From contig JAABSP010000055.1 in assembly GCA_011390345.1 (NCBI GenBank), forward strand, positions 1 to 33,900: DNA of 33,900 nt. The letters are read 5' to 3'. The first letter of the stretch is position 1; every line of letters starts with the position of its first letter. Position numbers and translations under genes: made by a program. The notes below the pieces were generated by a model, which was given only the letters and a program-made list of their open reading frames with translations, was not told where the DNA came from and did no database searches. This DNA comes from Desulfobacteraceae bacterium (GTDB lineage: Bacteria; Desulfobacterota; Desulfobacteria; Desulfobacterales; JAABSP01). Positions 1 to 7,295 of this stretch are shown one piece after another.

Positions 1-2
1 CC

Positions 3-34
3 GGTTGATCCCTTTTTTGGTTGATCCCTTTTTT
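3..34. repeat. Two tandem copies of a 16-bp unit
   Basis: The unit GGTTGATCCCTTTTTT occurs twice back to back (3-18 and 19-34), immediately before the lipoprotein gene. It may extend to the left of the window. No function is visible; it could be upstream regulatory sequence or simple slippage. Confidence 0.8.
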
Positions 35-69
35 GATTGTTCAATTCTGATTGTTCCATCGGAGAACCC

Positions 70-2430
70 ATGACCGTTTTTCCGACTGCTCCTAAGCGCC
101 GCATCTCCCCAAAACCCTATCTCTGCCTCATCCTACTGCTGCTGTTGTCCACAATTCTTTCCTCCGGATGCGCCCGGATCTATCAGGATCGGGGCTGGAT
201 GGTGGAGGAGATCTGTATGGTTCAAGAAGAGCAGATCCTTCAGGTCGAAAGCGATCCCCCGGCCTCCCTCTGGCTGAATGGAGAATATGTTGGGGAGACC
301 CCCCTGGAGATCCGGCTGCCCTATGAGATCCAGAAGATCGACCTCTCCCGGAAAGCCTTTAAAAAGACTCCGGGAAAAGCGGAAGCTGAAATTATTTCGG
401 CTGAAAACCGGCAGGAGGATCTTCCTCAACCCTCACTGCATACTCTTCATTTCAAGGCCCCCGGTCATCATGATCGCTTCACCACATTGAATATTCCGCA
501 TCCGGAGACGGTTTTTCATGTCGAACTGAAAGATCGAAACAGCGGATATGGCGTACCGGTGAAGGCGATCATCACCATCCGGACGGACAGAGACCGTTTT
601 CCGGTGGTCGAAGATATTCTGGCCATGCATCAGGCCCCGGGAGAGATCCAAAAAGACCCGCAGAAACCTGTGCAGACCGGCGGCCCTCCTGGCGGTTCCG
701 ACGACTTTCAGCAGACCTTTACCGTTCCTGTGGCAGATCTGCGCGCACTGGACGGCCTTATGGCCGATCTTGTTTCGGCCGCGGGAAGGCGCAACTTCCG
801 TTTTCAGCTCCAAGGCATCCATTTTGCCGCAAAGCTCTTTACCAATCCGGTGCGGGAGTTTCGCGCGGTCTGGGTGAGCTATATCGACTGGCCCGGAACC
901 GAGACCGACCCGGCCCGGCAGAAGGCGATTTGGATCGAGATGCTCGACGCCTTTTCCGATCTCAACATCAATGTGCTCTTTTTTCATGTGCGGGTGGAGG
1001 CGGATGCCCTCTACCGCTCGCGGTATGAGCCCTGGTCCCGGCTGCTCACCGGGATTCCGGGAAGAGATCCGGGATATGATCCCCTGGCCTTTGCCGTTGC
1101 AGAAGCCCATAAACGGGGAATCGAACTTCATGCATGGATGAACCCCTACCGAACCCGCCTTTCCGCTCGCTGCGGGAATTCAAGGACATCGACCGCGGCC
1201 GATCACATCACTCGAACCCATCCCGAATGGGTCATCGACTTTCCCATCGGGGGCCGAGGCTGCTATCAGATGCTCGATCCCGGAATTCCCGAAGTGACCC
1301 AATGGATTGCCCGGATTGCGGCCGATATCGTGGGGCGCTATGATGTGGACGGCATCCATTTCGACGATATGTTCTATCCCTATCCGGGGCCGGGCTATTC
1401 CGGGGCAAAAGGGGAGGATTACCGGACCTATCAGAAATATGGAAAAGGGAAGATCGGTATTCAGGACTGGCGCCGGGAGAACATCAATGGGATGATTGGT
1501 GCCGTCAACAGGAGCATCAAGGCGGTGCGGAAAGATGTCCGGTTCGGCATCAGTCCCTTCGGTATCTGGCGCAGCGGCGTTCCGGAGGGAATCCGCGGAA
1601 TGAGTTCGGTTGACGCCATCTACAGCGACGCGCTGGCCTGGCTTTCAAAAGGGAGCATCGACTATCTCACCCCCCAGCTCTACTGGAAGACCCACGGCTC
1701 CCCCGACTATCAGCGCCTGCTGGAATGGTGGGCGGAAAAAGTCCATGAGGCCGGAAGACATATCTATCCGGGTCAGATCATCTATTATGTGGGAACGGAT
1801 CGGTTTCCGGAGCAGGGAAACAAGCCCCGATCCCCAAAGGAGATCATCGAGCAGGTCAAAAGCAACCGGGAAGCCCGGGACAGAAGCGTTCTGGGAAATG
1901 CCTTCTATCGGGCCTTGAACGGCGAAGATCAGCTTCTGGGCCCCGTAAAGCTTCGGCAGGAATTGGAAAAGGGGCTCTATGCGGCCCCGGCCCTTCCGCC
2001 GATCATGGACTGGCTGCCCGTGGAGCGGCCCCGGTCTCCGATAAATCTGCAGTTCGAGAGGGAAGGCGAAAATCCTAAAGATCATTCTGCCGATGGATTG
2101 AACAAAGAGCCTCCCGGAACTTCGAAGATAATTCGACTGGTCTGGGATGATCCAACCGGGCCGGAAAACGGAAACCGGTGCTGGAAATATGCCCTCTACA
2201 CCGTCAGCCGGGAGGATTATCTGGAAAGGGAGGGGGAGATCCGGAATCTGGGCACGTTAGTCGCGGTGACCGGGGAAAAGAGTGTCCGGCTGAGGATCAA
2301 GGGCCAAAAAGAGGTTGAAAATGGGGCAATTTCCTTGGAGAGGGGGGATCTTCTCTTTGTCACCGCGGTATCGGGCAATAATGTGGAGAGCCTGCCGAGC
2401 GTGCCGCTGGTCTTTGGCATTTCTCCCTGA
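70..2430 (+). CDS. Lipoprotein with PEGA domain and GHL10-type glycoside-hydrolase-like domain
   Basis: Likely a cell-envelope lipoprotein acting on a glycan, possibly peptidoglycan or exopolysaccharide; the substrate cannot be told from sequence. ATG at 70 is preferred over an in-frame TTG at 37 because GGAGAA sits 5 nt upstream. From this start (786 aa), a hydrophobic stretch of about residues 17-30 ends in SSGC, a somewhat degenerate lipobox with Cys34. A PEGA-like segment follows at about 55-155 (DPPASLWLNGEYVGETPLE). The GHL10/YddW-like TIM-barrel domain starts near residue 265 (REFRAVWVSYIDWPG) and contains HVRVEADALY, DGIHFDDMFYPYPGPGY with an acidic pair, FGISPFGIW and YLTPQLYW. The C-terminal ~150 residues look like a fibronectin-like beta domain. 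It is convergent with the lipoate ligase gene, 22 bp away. The family assignment is firm; the enzymatic role is inference. Confidence 0.88.
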   Translation: MTVFPTAPKRRISPKPYLCLILLLLLSTILSSGCARIYQDRGWMVEEICMVQEEQILQVESDPPASLWLNGEYVGETPLEIRLPYEIQKIDLSRKAFKKTPGKAEAEIISAENRQEDLPQPSLHTLHFKAPGHHDRFTTLNIPHPETVFHVELKDRNSGYGVPVKAIITIRTDRDRFPVVEDILAMHQAPGEIQKDPQKPVQTGGPPGGSDDFQQTFTVPVADLRALDGLMADLVSAAGRRNFRFQLQGIHFAAKLFTNPVREFRAVWVSYIDWPGTETDPARQKAIWIEMLDAFSDLNINVLFFHVRVEADALYRSRYEPWSRLLTGIPGRDPGYDPLAFAVAEAHKRGIELHAWMNPYRTRLSARCGNSRTSTAADHITRTHPEWVIDFPIGGRGCYQMLDPGIPEVTQWIARIAADIVGRYDVDGIHFDDMFYPYPGPGYSGAKGEDYRTYQKYGKGKIGIQDWRRENINGMIGAVNRSIKAVRKDVRFGISPFGIWRSGVPEGIRGMSSVDAIYSDALAWLSKGSIDYLTPQLYWKTHGSPDYQRLLEWWAEKVHEAGRHIYPGQIIYYVGTDRFPEQGNKPRSPKEIIEQVKSNREARDRSVLGNAFYRALNGEDQLLGPVKLRQELEKGLYAAPALPPIMDWLPVERPRSPINLQFEREGENPKDHSADGLNKEPPGTSKIIRLVWDDPTGPENGNRCWKYALYTVSREDYLEREGEIRNLGTLVAVTGEKSVRLRIKGQKEVENGAISLERGDLLFVTAVSGNNVESLPSVPLVFGISP

Positions 2431-2452
2431 TGATTTTCATCATGATCCCGCT

Positions 2453-3445
2453 TTATCCCGTCAGATACTCGGCAAAGGCATCCGGCGCAAGATTTCCAAA
2501 ATATTCCGTCAGATCGAGATCCCGCACCGCATCCTGCACCGGATCCCGATCATAGCGGACCCCGCAGAGCCGGGCCTCGACATCTCCCACATCGCCGAAC
2601 CCGAGAAAGTCGCCGTAGATTTTGATTCCGCAGATGATCCCTTTCTCCACCTGAATCCGCGTGTCGATGAGCCCGATGGGAAAACGGTGCTCCCTTCGGA
2701 TATTGAAATCCGGGGATCTTCCGTAGTTCCAGTCCCATGTCCGGTACTTCTCTTCGGCAAGCTTTCTGGCTCCTGCCCAATCGGTATCGGTCAGATCAAG
2801 GGTCTGTACATCGCCATAGGGGGCAAAAATCGCCTCCAGCAGATGCCTCTTGAATCCCTCCATGTCCATGGGCGCACTCAGGAATTCGGTGATGTTAGCC
2901 ACCCGGCTTCGGATCGATTTCAGACCCTTGGATTCGATCTTGTCCATGCGGACGTTCAATGCCTCGACCACGGTCTCCATGTGGGAGTGGAAGAGGAGGG
3001 TTCCGTGGCTGAACATCCGCTTTCCTGCGGCAAACTGAGCATTGCCCGAGATCTTTCTGCCGTCGGCCACGATGTCATTTCGGCCCGTCAGCTCGGCCGG
3101 CACTCCCAGATCCTTCAATGCACCGATCACCGGCTCCGTGAACTTTTTGAAATTCAAAAAATGACTTTTGTCGTAGTCGGTGATGAAGCTGAAGTTGAGA
3201 TTGCCGAGATCATGATACACCGCGCCGCCCCCGGACATCCGGCGCACCACATCGATGTTCCGCTCCCGGATGAAATTGCTGTTGATCTCCTCGATGGTGT
3301 TCTGATTCCGGCCGATGATGATGGATGGCCGGTTGACATAGAAGAGAAGCAGATCGCCCTTTATATCTTTATTGCGCAGGCAGTACTCCTCCAGGGCTAA
3401 ATTGAGATGGGGATCGGTGATGTTTCGATTGTCGATAAAGCGCAT
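2453..3445 (-). CDS. lplA: Lipoate-protein ligase A
   Basis: Attaches lipoate, via lipoyl-AMP, to lipoyl domains of 2-oxoacid dehydrogenases or glycine cleavage H protein in the cytoplasm. The 330-aa product has the family landmarks in order: N-terminal LNLALEEY, RPSIIIGRNQN, the RRMSGGGAVYHDLGNLNFSF block at about 68-87, and the GRKISGNAQ motif with the probable catalytic lysine K131. About 80 C-terminal residues form the accessory domain, so this is a full-length LplA rather than a split archaeal type. AAAGGGTGAAG precedes the ATG. It is the last gene of a minus-strand cluster, 27 bp after the alpha/beta hydrolase. The family call is secure. Confidence 0.93.
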   Translation of the reverse strand: MRFIDNRNITDPHLNLALEEYCLRNKDIKGDLLLFYVNRPSIIIGRNQNTIEEINSNFIRERNIDVVRRMSGGGAVYHDLGNLNFSFITDYDKSHFLNFKKFTEPVIGALKDLGVPAELTGRNDIVADGRKISGNAQFAAGKRMFSHGTLLFHSHMETVVEALNVRMDKIESKGLKSIRSRVANITEFLSAPMDMEGFKRHLLEAIFAPYGDVQTLDLTDTDWAGARKLAEEKYRTWDWNYGRSPDFNIRREHRFPIGLIDTRIQVEKGIICGIKIYGDFLGFGDVGDVEARLCGVRYDRDPVQDAVRDLDLTEYFGNLAPDAFAEYLTG

Positions 3446-3472
3446 GGCTTCACCCTTTCGCGAGCCGATTTT

Positions 3473-4228
3473 TCAGAAAAGAAAACCCCGAATCGCCTTT
3501 ATCATTTCATCGGGCTTTTCCAGGGCCATCATGTGGCCGGCCCCTTCGATTTCAACATGGACTCCGTTATTCAGATGCTCGGCCAGGTATTTCCCGTATT
3601 TGACCGGGGTGAGCCGATCCATGGTGCCGGAGAGGATCAGGGCCGGCAATGAGATTTCTTTCAACTGATCCATGATATCAAAGTTTTCACATGCAAAAAG
3701 ATCGCTGTAGGTGACGAGGGGATCGGTGTACAGGTAGATGTCCCGCACCCGCTGGACTTCTGGGGCCGGCGCATCCAGACCGAAAGCCCAGTCGCAGATG
3801 AGATTGATCGCGGGAATGGGATCATCCGATTTGAGCCCCTCCAGAATCGCCGGCGCGACCCGGAGCCGCGCGCCTGTGCCCACCAGAATGATGGCCGAGA
3901 GCCATTCCAGATTCCGCAGGGCAAGAGTCAGCACAATCGCGCCGCCCAGGGAGTGGCCCGCGGGGACAACATTTTTCAGACCGAGTTCCGACACGAATTT
4001 TTCAATGACATCTGCATACGCATCCACATTGAGCTTTGCCTCACCGCGGGACCGGCCGTGGCCCGGCAGGTCCAGCCCGTAGACATTAACGCCTTCGAGT
4101 TCCCGAAGGGCTTCGGACCAGTGGGTGTGATCCCCGCCCGACCCGTGGATCAGGATCAGGTTTTTCTCCGAGCCGGCGTCATGGTGGCTGTAGTAGATTT
4201 TCTCGCTGTTGACATTGATTTCGGGCAT
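3473..4228 (-). CDS. Alpha/beta-fold hydrolase
   Basis: A 251-aa soluble hydrolase. The start chosen is the ATG at 4228, which has AGGAAA about 8 nt upstream; a longer frame to 4318 would overlap the preceding gene and adds a non-homologous-looking basic stretch. Visible features are the oxyanion-hole HGSGGDHTHW at about 28-37, DLPGHGRS, the nucleophile elbow GHSLGG with Ser93, an acid in GTMDRLTP (about D204) and the histidine in GAGHMMALEKP (about H232). This is a complete catalytic triad. Substrate is unknown; the family includes esterases, C-C hydrolases and haloperoxidase-like enzymes. It begins right after the stop of the upstream small membrane protein, so it is probably co-transcribed and perhaps translationally coupled. 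Confidence 0.88.
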   Translation of the reverse strand: MPEINVNSEKIYYSHHDAGSEKNLILIHGSGGDHTHWSEALRELEGVNVYGLDLPGHGRSRGEAKLNVDAYADVIEKFVSELGLKNVVPAGHSLGGAIVLTLALRNLEWLSAIILVGTGARLRVAPAILEGLKSDDPIPAINLICDWAFGLDAPAPEVQRVRDIYLYTDPLVTYSDLFACENFDIMDQLKEISLPALILSGTMDRLTPVKYGKYLAEHLNNGVHVEIEGAGHMMALEKPDEMIKAIRGFLF

Positions 4229-4229
4229 A

Positions 4230-4580
4230 TCAATTTTCCTGTTGTTGTTTCTGGCGTCGTTTATCTTTTTTGCGTCCCGACTTGGTCCGCTTCCGCTCGG
4301 CGCGGAGATAATTTTCATACTCCCGCTCCCCGCCGTACCAGGTCATGATGCCGATCAATTTTCCAAAGAAGACCCCCGCGATGGGCCACTGGATCAGCCG
4401 CAGGGTCATGTCCGAGGCATACCCCTGGCCGTAGAAGATCCGGCCGATGAGCGGTTCTGCCAGAAAAGCGGCCACGGCAAAGACAGAGCCCATCATCAGC
4501 ACCCCGTAGAGAAGAACATATCGGATGCGGCCTTTGGCCCGAATCCGCTCCCATTTTTTCGGATCGAATTTTTTAAACAT
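4230..4580 (-). CDS. Small membrane protein of unknown function, basic tail
   Basis: I do not recognise a named family. The start is the ATG at 4580 (MFKKFDPKKWERIRAKGR), 13 bp after the stop of the upstream membrane protein; a longer frame to 4712 overlaps that gene and is rejected. The 116-aa product has a positively charged N-terminus, a hydrophobic segment at about 24-44, a second weaker one in the LIQWPIAGVFFGKLIGIMTW region, and a strongly basic C-terminal tail of about 25 residues (RKKDKRRQKQQQ). The tail could contact RNA, nucleoid or acidic lipid. It lies between a membrane protein and a hydrolase in one cluster. Confidence 0.75.
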   Translation of the reverse strand: MFKKFDPKKWERIRAKGRIRYVLLYGVLMMGSVFAVAAFLAEPLIGRIFYGQGYASDMTLRLIQWPIAGVFFGKLIGIMTWYGGEREYENYLRAERKRTKSGRKKDKRRQKQQQEN

Positions 4581-4593
4581 TTCTTTTTCTTTT

Positions 4594-5397
4594 CTATCTT
4601 CCCGTTTGTTTGGCCAGAGTCCGGCTGACGAAACGGAACCCCAGCAGGTAAAGGGTGGCTGCGGCAAAGGAGGCAAGGGTTCCGGCGTAGATCCCGATGG
4701 CCGGATAGACAAAGGAGACAGTTAGGGCATAGGTGATCAGCGCGCCCAGCCCCAGCGGAAAATTCTTGATGATCGTATGGACCTCCCTTGTGCCGTAGGT
4801 GATATGGACGATGAGCATCAGCGGAAAGAGCGTAATCGGAAAAGCGGAGAAGAGCCCGGCCCATCGGGGCCCGACAATCTTTGCAGCCCCTGTAATGATC
4901 ACGATCATAAAGGCCGCGACCGTGGCCCTGACAAAGAGAACTTTTGGATTCAGGCGGATTTTTTTGGCAATGGCCACATTTTCGATCCGCCGGAAGAGAT
5001 AGACAAAGCCGAAGATGGAGGCTACGGGAATCGCGACCGCCAAAGGCCGGTTTAGCGGAATAAGATGCATGGGCCAGATGACCAGAAAATAGCTGGAGAG
5101 TGCCAGAACCGAAGACTTCAGCACCTTCAGCCGTTTAACGGATGCCGAAACCAGGTAATAGACAAAGACAAAGGTCTGGGTGGCCACCAGCCCGGTGAGG
5201 GTGTAGGTTGAACTCTGGGCGGCAAAATCGGGTCCGATCTCCAGCCCAAAGAAGAAGAGCGCGATCGCGGCCCCCAGCGGATATCCCGAAAGAAGCCCCG
5301 CAACCTTTGTGCTGACGTTTTCCGCAATCAGAGAGAGCGTCACCACAAAGACCACCGAGACCATAAGCTTTATGAAAAACAGCGCAAGCGGCATCAC
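4594..5397 (-). CDS. Polytopic membrane protein with internal duplication
   Basis: A 267-aa integral inner-membrane protein with about eight hydrophobic segments. The two halves look like copies of one unit. AGLLSGYP at about 33-40 in the first half is matched by AGLFSAFP at about 180-187 in the second. Each is followed by a hydrophobic helix, a short polar stretch and two more helices. Such repeats are typical of small transporters that arose by duplication and pair halves across the membrane. The arrangement recalls GlpM-like proteins, but I cannot name the family with confidence. The start is at the first ATG pair; the gene lies 51 bp after the upstream membrane protein. Confidence 0.75.
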   Translation of the reverse strand: MMPLALFFIKLMVSVVFVVTLSLIAENVSTKVAGLLSGYPLGAAIALFFFGLEIGPDFAAQSSTYTLTGLVATQTFVFVYYLVSASVKRLKVLKSSVLALSSYFLVIWPMHLIPLNRPLAVAIPVASIFGFVYLFRRIENVAIAKKIRLNPKVLFVRATVAAFMIVIITGAAKIVGPRWAGLFSAFPITLFPLMLIVHITYGTREVHTIIKNFPLGLGALITYALTVSFVYPAIGIYAGTLASFAAATLYLLGFRFVSRTLAKQTGR

Positions 5398-5448
5398 AGG
5401 ATCAATTTGCCATGCTTTGTCGGGAAAGTAAAGCCCAAGATCGGATGG

Positions 5449-5853
5449 TCATCTGAGGAGCCCCCGGAGCACTGCTGCCAGATATGGGGAGAGCGCGGTA
5501 ACGAGGATCACCAGCAGCATCAGGTTGCCCTTGAAGATGTTGAATACCTGTGCAATCTCGGCAAAGGGCTTTTTCATCACAAAATGGCCGAAGCCGAATT
5601 CGAACGCGAGGGTCAGCAATGCCCAAAAGAGGCCGACCAAGAGATAGGGTGTGGGAGTGCGGAGGTTCAAAAAGGGAATCATCAGCCAGACAAGACCGAA
5701 GATAAAAAACGAAAGTGTGATTCCGCTCAGAACAAGGGAAGCCTTGCCACCGATCCACCCATTCAGGATCTTCTCCCGGATACCGGCATTGATAATGGCC
5801 AGGGCCACCATCAACAACCAGATACCAACTGATTTCAAAAAAACGACAATCAT
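5449..5853 (-). CDS. Four-helix membrane protein, unknown function
   Basis: A 134-aa hydrophobic protein starting at the ATG at 5853 (MIVVFLKSVGIWLLMV). It shows about four membrane segments: residues 3-22, 40-60, 70-88 and 110-130. A longer frame to 6342 lies antisense to the CHAT fragment and is rejected. The only strong ribosome-binding site nearby, GGAGG at 5871-5875, is too far from this ATG. It sits instead in front of a tiny frame that ends on this start codon (see the entry at 5850-5864). First gene of the minus-strand cluster running to lplA. I do not recognise the family. Confidence 0.72.
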   Translation of the reverse strand: MIVVFLKSVGIWLLMVALAIINAGIREKILNGWIGGKASLVLSGITLSFFIFGLVWLMIPFLNLRTPTPYLLVGLFWALLTLAFEFGFGHFVMKKPFAEIAQVFNIFKGNLMLLVILVTALSPYLAAVLRGLLR

Positions 5854-5864
5854 TTGTAACCCAT
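5850..5864 (-). promoter_or_regulatory. Possible 4-codon leader mini-ORF coupled to the next gene
   Basis: GGAGG at 5871-5875 is followed, 6 nt later, by ATG GGT TAC AAA TGA (an additional ATG lies 3 nt earlier in the same frame). The TGA overlaps the ATG of the membrane-protein gene as ATGA. This arrangement would give translational coupling from a good ribosome-binding site to a start that lacks one. It may be chance. Confidence 0.3.
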
Positions 5865-5945
5865 CATTGTCCTCCATTCGGATGTTTTTCGAGCGAACGG
5901 CTCGACGCTTCCAAGATCCAACTGGACTATACCGCAAAAGGACAG

Positions 5946-6434
5946 ATGATGAAACGCCAAAAAACTTTTGGGCTCCTGCGGCTGAAGGATGGAAAGACCG
6001 CGTCTCAGTCGGCCCAAATCCCGCCGCCCGATACCTTTCCGGTGAAGGACCGGCCCAACAGCAACCTCGGCCATGAGCTTCGCTGGTATCTGGAGCGGTT
6101 TCTCGATTATCCCTTTCAGCCGGAAACGGATGTGGCCGATCGGGTGCAGGAAAGCTTCCGGCAGTGGGGGGAAGGGGCATTCGACGCGCTCTTCGGGAGC
6201 CGGGAGGGGGGCGGAATGCTGGATGAGGGGACCCGGCAGGGGTATTCCTCCCTGCACCTTCAGATCTCCGGGGATGACCCGAAAATCCTGGCATGGCCCT
6301 GGGAGGCGATCCGGGACCCCAAGGCCGGCTTCTTCTGGACACGGTCCCGCTTTCCGGCGGAAAGGGGAGGGTGCTTCTGGCGGAACGGGGGGAAAGAGGC
6401 GGTGCAGATCAGAATGTCGGATCAAAAGAGTTGA
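5946..6434 (+). pseudogene. N-terminal fragment of a CHAT-domain-type protein
   Basis: The 162-aa frame reads like the N-terminal module that precedes the caspase-like CHAT protease domain in large bacterial CHAT proteins. It contains LRWYLERFLDYPF, a helical stretch ending VQESFRQWGEGAFDALFG, then LHLQISGDDPKILAWPWEAIRDPKAGFF. In full proteins this continues into a CHAT His-Cys protease domain. Here similarity stops about 10 residues after WPWEAIRDP, and the remaining tail (rich in Arg, Gly, Trp) ends at a stop. The start is well supported: AAAAGGACAG directly precedes a double ATG. Either a truncated remnant or a stand-alone adaptor module that has lost its protease. Residue-level homology is from memory of the family, not a search. 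Confidence 0.55.
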
Positions 6435-6470
6435 CAAAGAGAAGCGGAAAGAGTTGACAAAGAGAAGCGG
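6425..6470. repeat. Perfect 23-bp tandem duplication carrying TTGACA
   Basis: The 23-mer at 6425-6447, which begins AAAGAGTTGACAAAG, is repeated exactly at 6448-6470. Each copy contains a consensus -35 hexamer. The duplication straddles the end of the CHAT fragment: its first few bases overlap the stop codon. Confidence 0.9.
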
Positions 6471-6480
6471 GCGGTATAAC
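6454..6480 (+). promoter_or_regulatory. Candidate sigma-70 promoter for the FmdB-like gene
   Basis: TTGACA at 6454-6459 and TATAAC at 6475-6480 are separated by 15 bp, slightly short. A second TTGACA lies 23 bp upstream in the duplicated unit. The start of the zinc-ribbon gene is about 60 bp downstream. Confidence 0.45.
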
Positions 6481-6546
6481 AATATATGGTTAAAAAAGAA
6501 GAGTAGTGTCGGAAAAAAAACCTTGCCAAAGAGGAGATAGAAAACC

Positions 6547-6732
6547 ATGCCGGTATATGAATTCGAATGCACCAAGGAGCATACGGTAACGGAAAAGCTG
6601 GTGAAGATGGGAACCGAGGAGATCGAGTGCCCGGTCTGCAAGAACCCCGCGAAAAAGATCATGTCGGTCTGCACCTTTGAGCTTAAAGGCGGGGGCTGGT
6701 ACGCAGACGGTTATGCCGCAAAAAAGAGCTGA
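6547..6732 (+). CDS. FmdB-family zinc-ribbon protein, variant zinc site
   Basis: A 61-aa protein of the small FmdB/CxxC_CxxC_SSSS zinc-ribbon family, whose members are annotated as putative regulators but whose role is not well established. MPVYEFEC, IECPVCKNPAKKIMSVCTFELKGGGWYADGY match the family from start to end. Usual members carry two CxxC pairs. Here the first pair is replaced by C8-x3-H12, with C28-x2-C31 intact, so the site would be Cys3His or incomplete. GAGGAG lies about 10 nt upstream of the ATG. A TTGACA-type promoter is upstream and a hairpin follows, suggesting a monocistronic gene. Confidence 0.82.
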   Translation: MPVYEFECTKEHTVTEKLVKMGTEEIECPVCKNPAKKIMSVCTFELKGGGWYADGYAAKKS

Positions 6733-6756
6733 GGCGCTGCAAAATCCGTCTTTTGA

Positions 6757-6806
6757 AAACGCCGCTGATGGATAAAAAAAAATAAATTCTTTTATCGGCG
6801 GCGTTT
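6757..6806. terminator. Hairpin between convergent fmdB-like and yqeY genes
   Basis: AAACGCCGC (6757-6765) pairs with GCGGCGTTT (6798-6806). Inner complementarity continues through TGAT/ATCG and an A/T-rich loop. There is no long T run after the stem on the plus strand, so termination is likely but not textbook. Confidence 0.45.
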
Positions 6807-6809
6807 CCC

Positions 6810-6862
6810 GTCCTTGGCTGTTCTCGTCCTTTATGTCCCTTCAGTCCTTTGGGTCCTTTTTT
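6810..6862. repeat. 9-nt-period GTCC/GGAC tandem repeat, copy 1
   Basis: GTCC occurs on the plus strand at 6810, 6826, 6835, 6844 and 6853; the last four are exactly 9 nt apart (GTCCTTTAT, GTCCCTTCA, GTCCTTTGG, GTCCTTTTT). It lies directly 3' of yqeY, in whose transcript it reads as GGAC repeats. Confidence 0.75.
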
Positions 6863-6863
6863 T

Positions 6864-7259
6864 TTACACCCCCTGAAGAACCGTCTTCACCAGATTCCCA
6901 TCCGCGCGTGACCCAAAATGTGTCATAATCGGCCGCATGGCCTGCATCTTGTTTTTGTATTCCGAAAAATCGATATTGGCATCGATCCAGGCCCGGATCT
7001 CCTCTTCTGATGCCATATCCGGAAGATACCCCTCCAGTATCTGAATATACCGGGATTCGGTCTCCCCCTTTTTCTCCAGCACCTCCTGCTCGGACTTGAT
7101 CAGCTTTCTCAACACCCGAACTGCGTCCTCATCAGAGACCTCTTTCTTATCGGTGCGGCCGAATTCGCCCATGACAACCCGCAGGGCATTCTTCTTCTTT
7201 TCGTCTTTGGCCTTCATGGCCCCGGTAAGGTCCTTTTTGATCTGTTCCTGAATGGTCAT
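6864..7259 (-). CDS. yqeY: GatB/YqeY-domain protein
   Basis: A 131-aa member of the YqeY family, which resembles the tail domain of the GatB subunit of Asp/Glu-tRNA amidotransferase and may bind tRNA; the exact role is not established. MTIQEQIKKDLTGAMKAKDEKKKNALRVV at the N-terminus, the central EKKGETE...YLPDMASEEEI segment and FGSRADGNLVKTVLQ near the C-terminus are family hallmarks. It is slightly shorter than the usual ~148 residues, lacking part of the C-terminus. GGGGAAG precedes the ATG. The upstream recombinase gene ends 36 bp before, so they may be co-transcribed, which would be an unusual pairing. Confidence 0.9.
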   Translation of the reverse strand: MTIQEQIKKDLTGAMKAKDEKKKNALRVVMGEFGRTDKKEVSDEDAVRVLRKLIKSEQEVLEKKGETESRYIQILEGYLPDMASEEEIRAWIDANIDFSEYKNKMQAMRPIMTHFGSRADGNLVKTVLQGV

Positions 7260-7295
7260 GGCATCTTCCCCTTTCTGTATATATTTTTTATAAAA

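Noticed and set aside
2315-3400. 361-codon plus-strand ORF
   Set aside because: Antisense to lplA and overlapping the end of the lipoprotein gene; no recognisable motif.
5850-6674. 274-codon minus-strand ORF over the CHAT fragment
   Set aside because: Pro/Arg-rich shadow antisense to the CHAT-like frame and the FmdB gene start; no domain.
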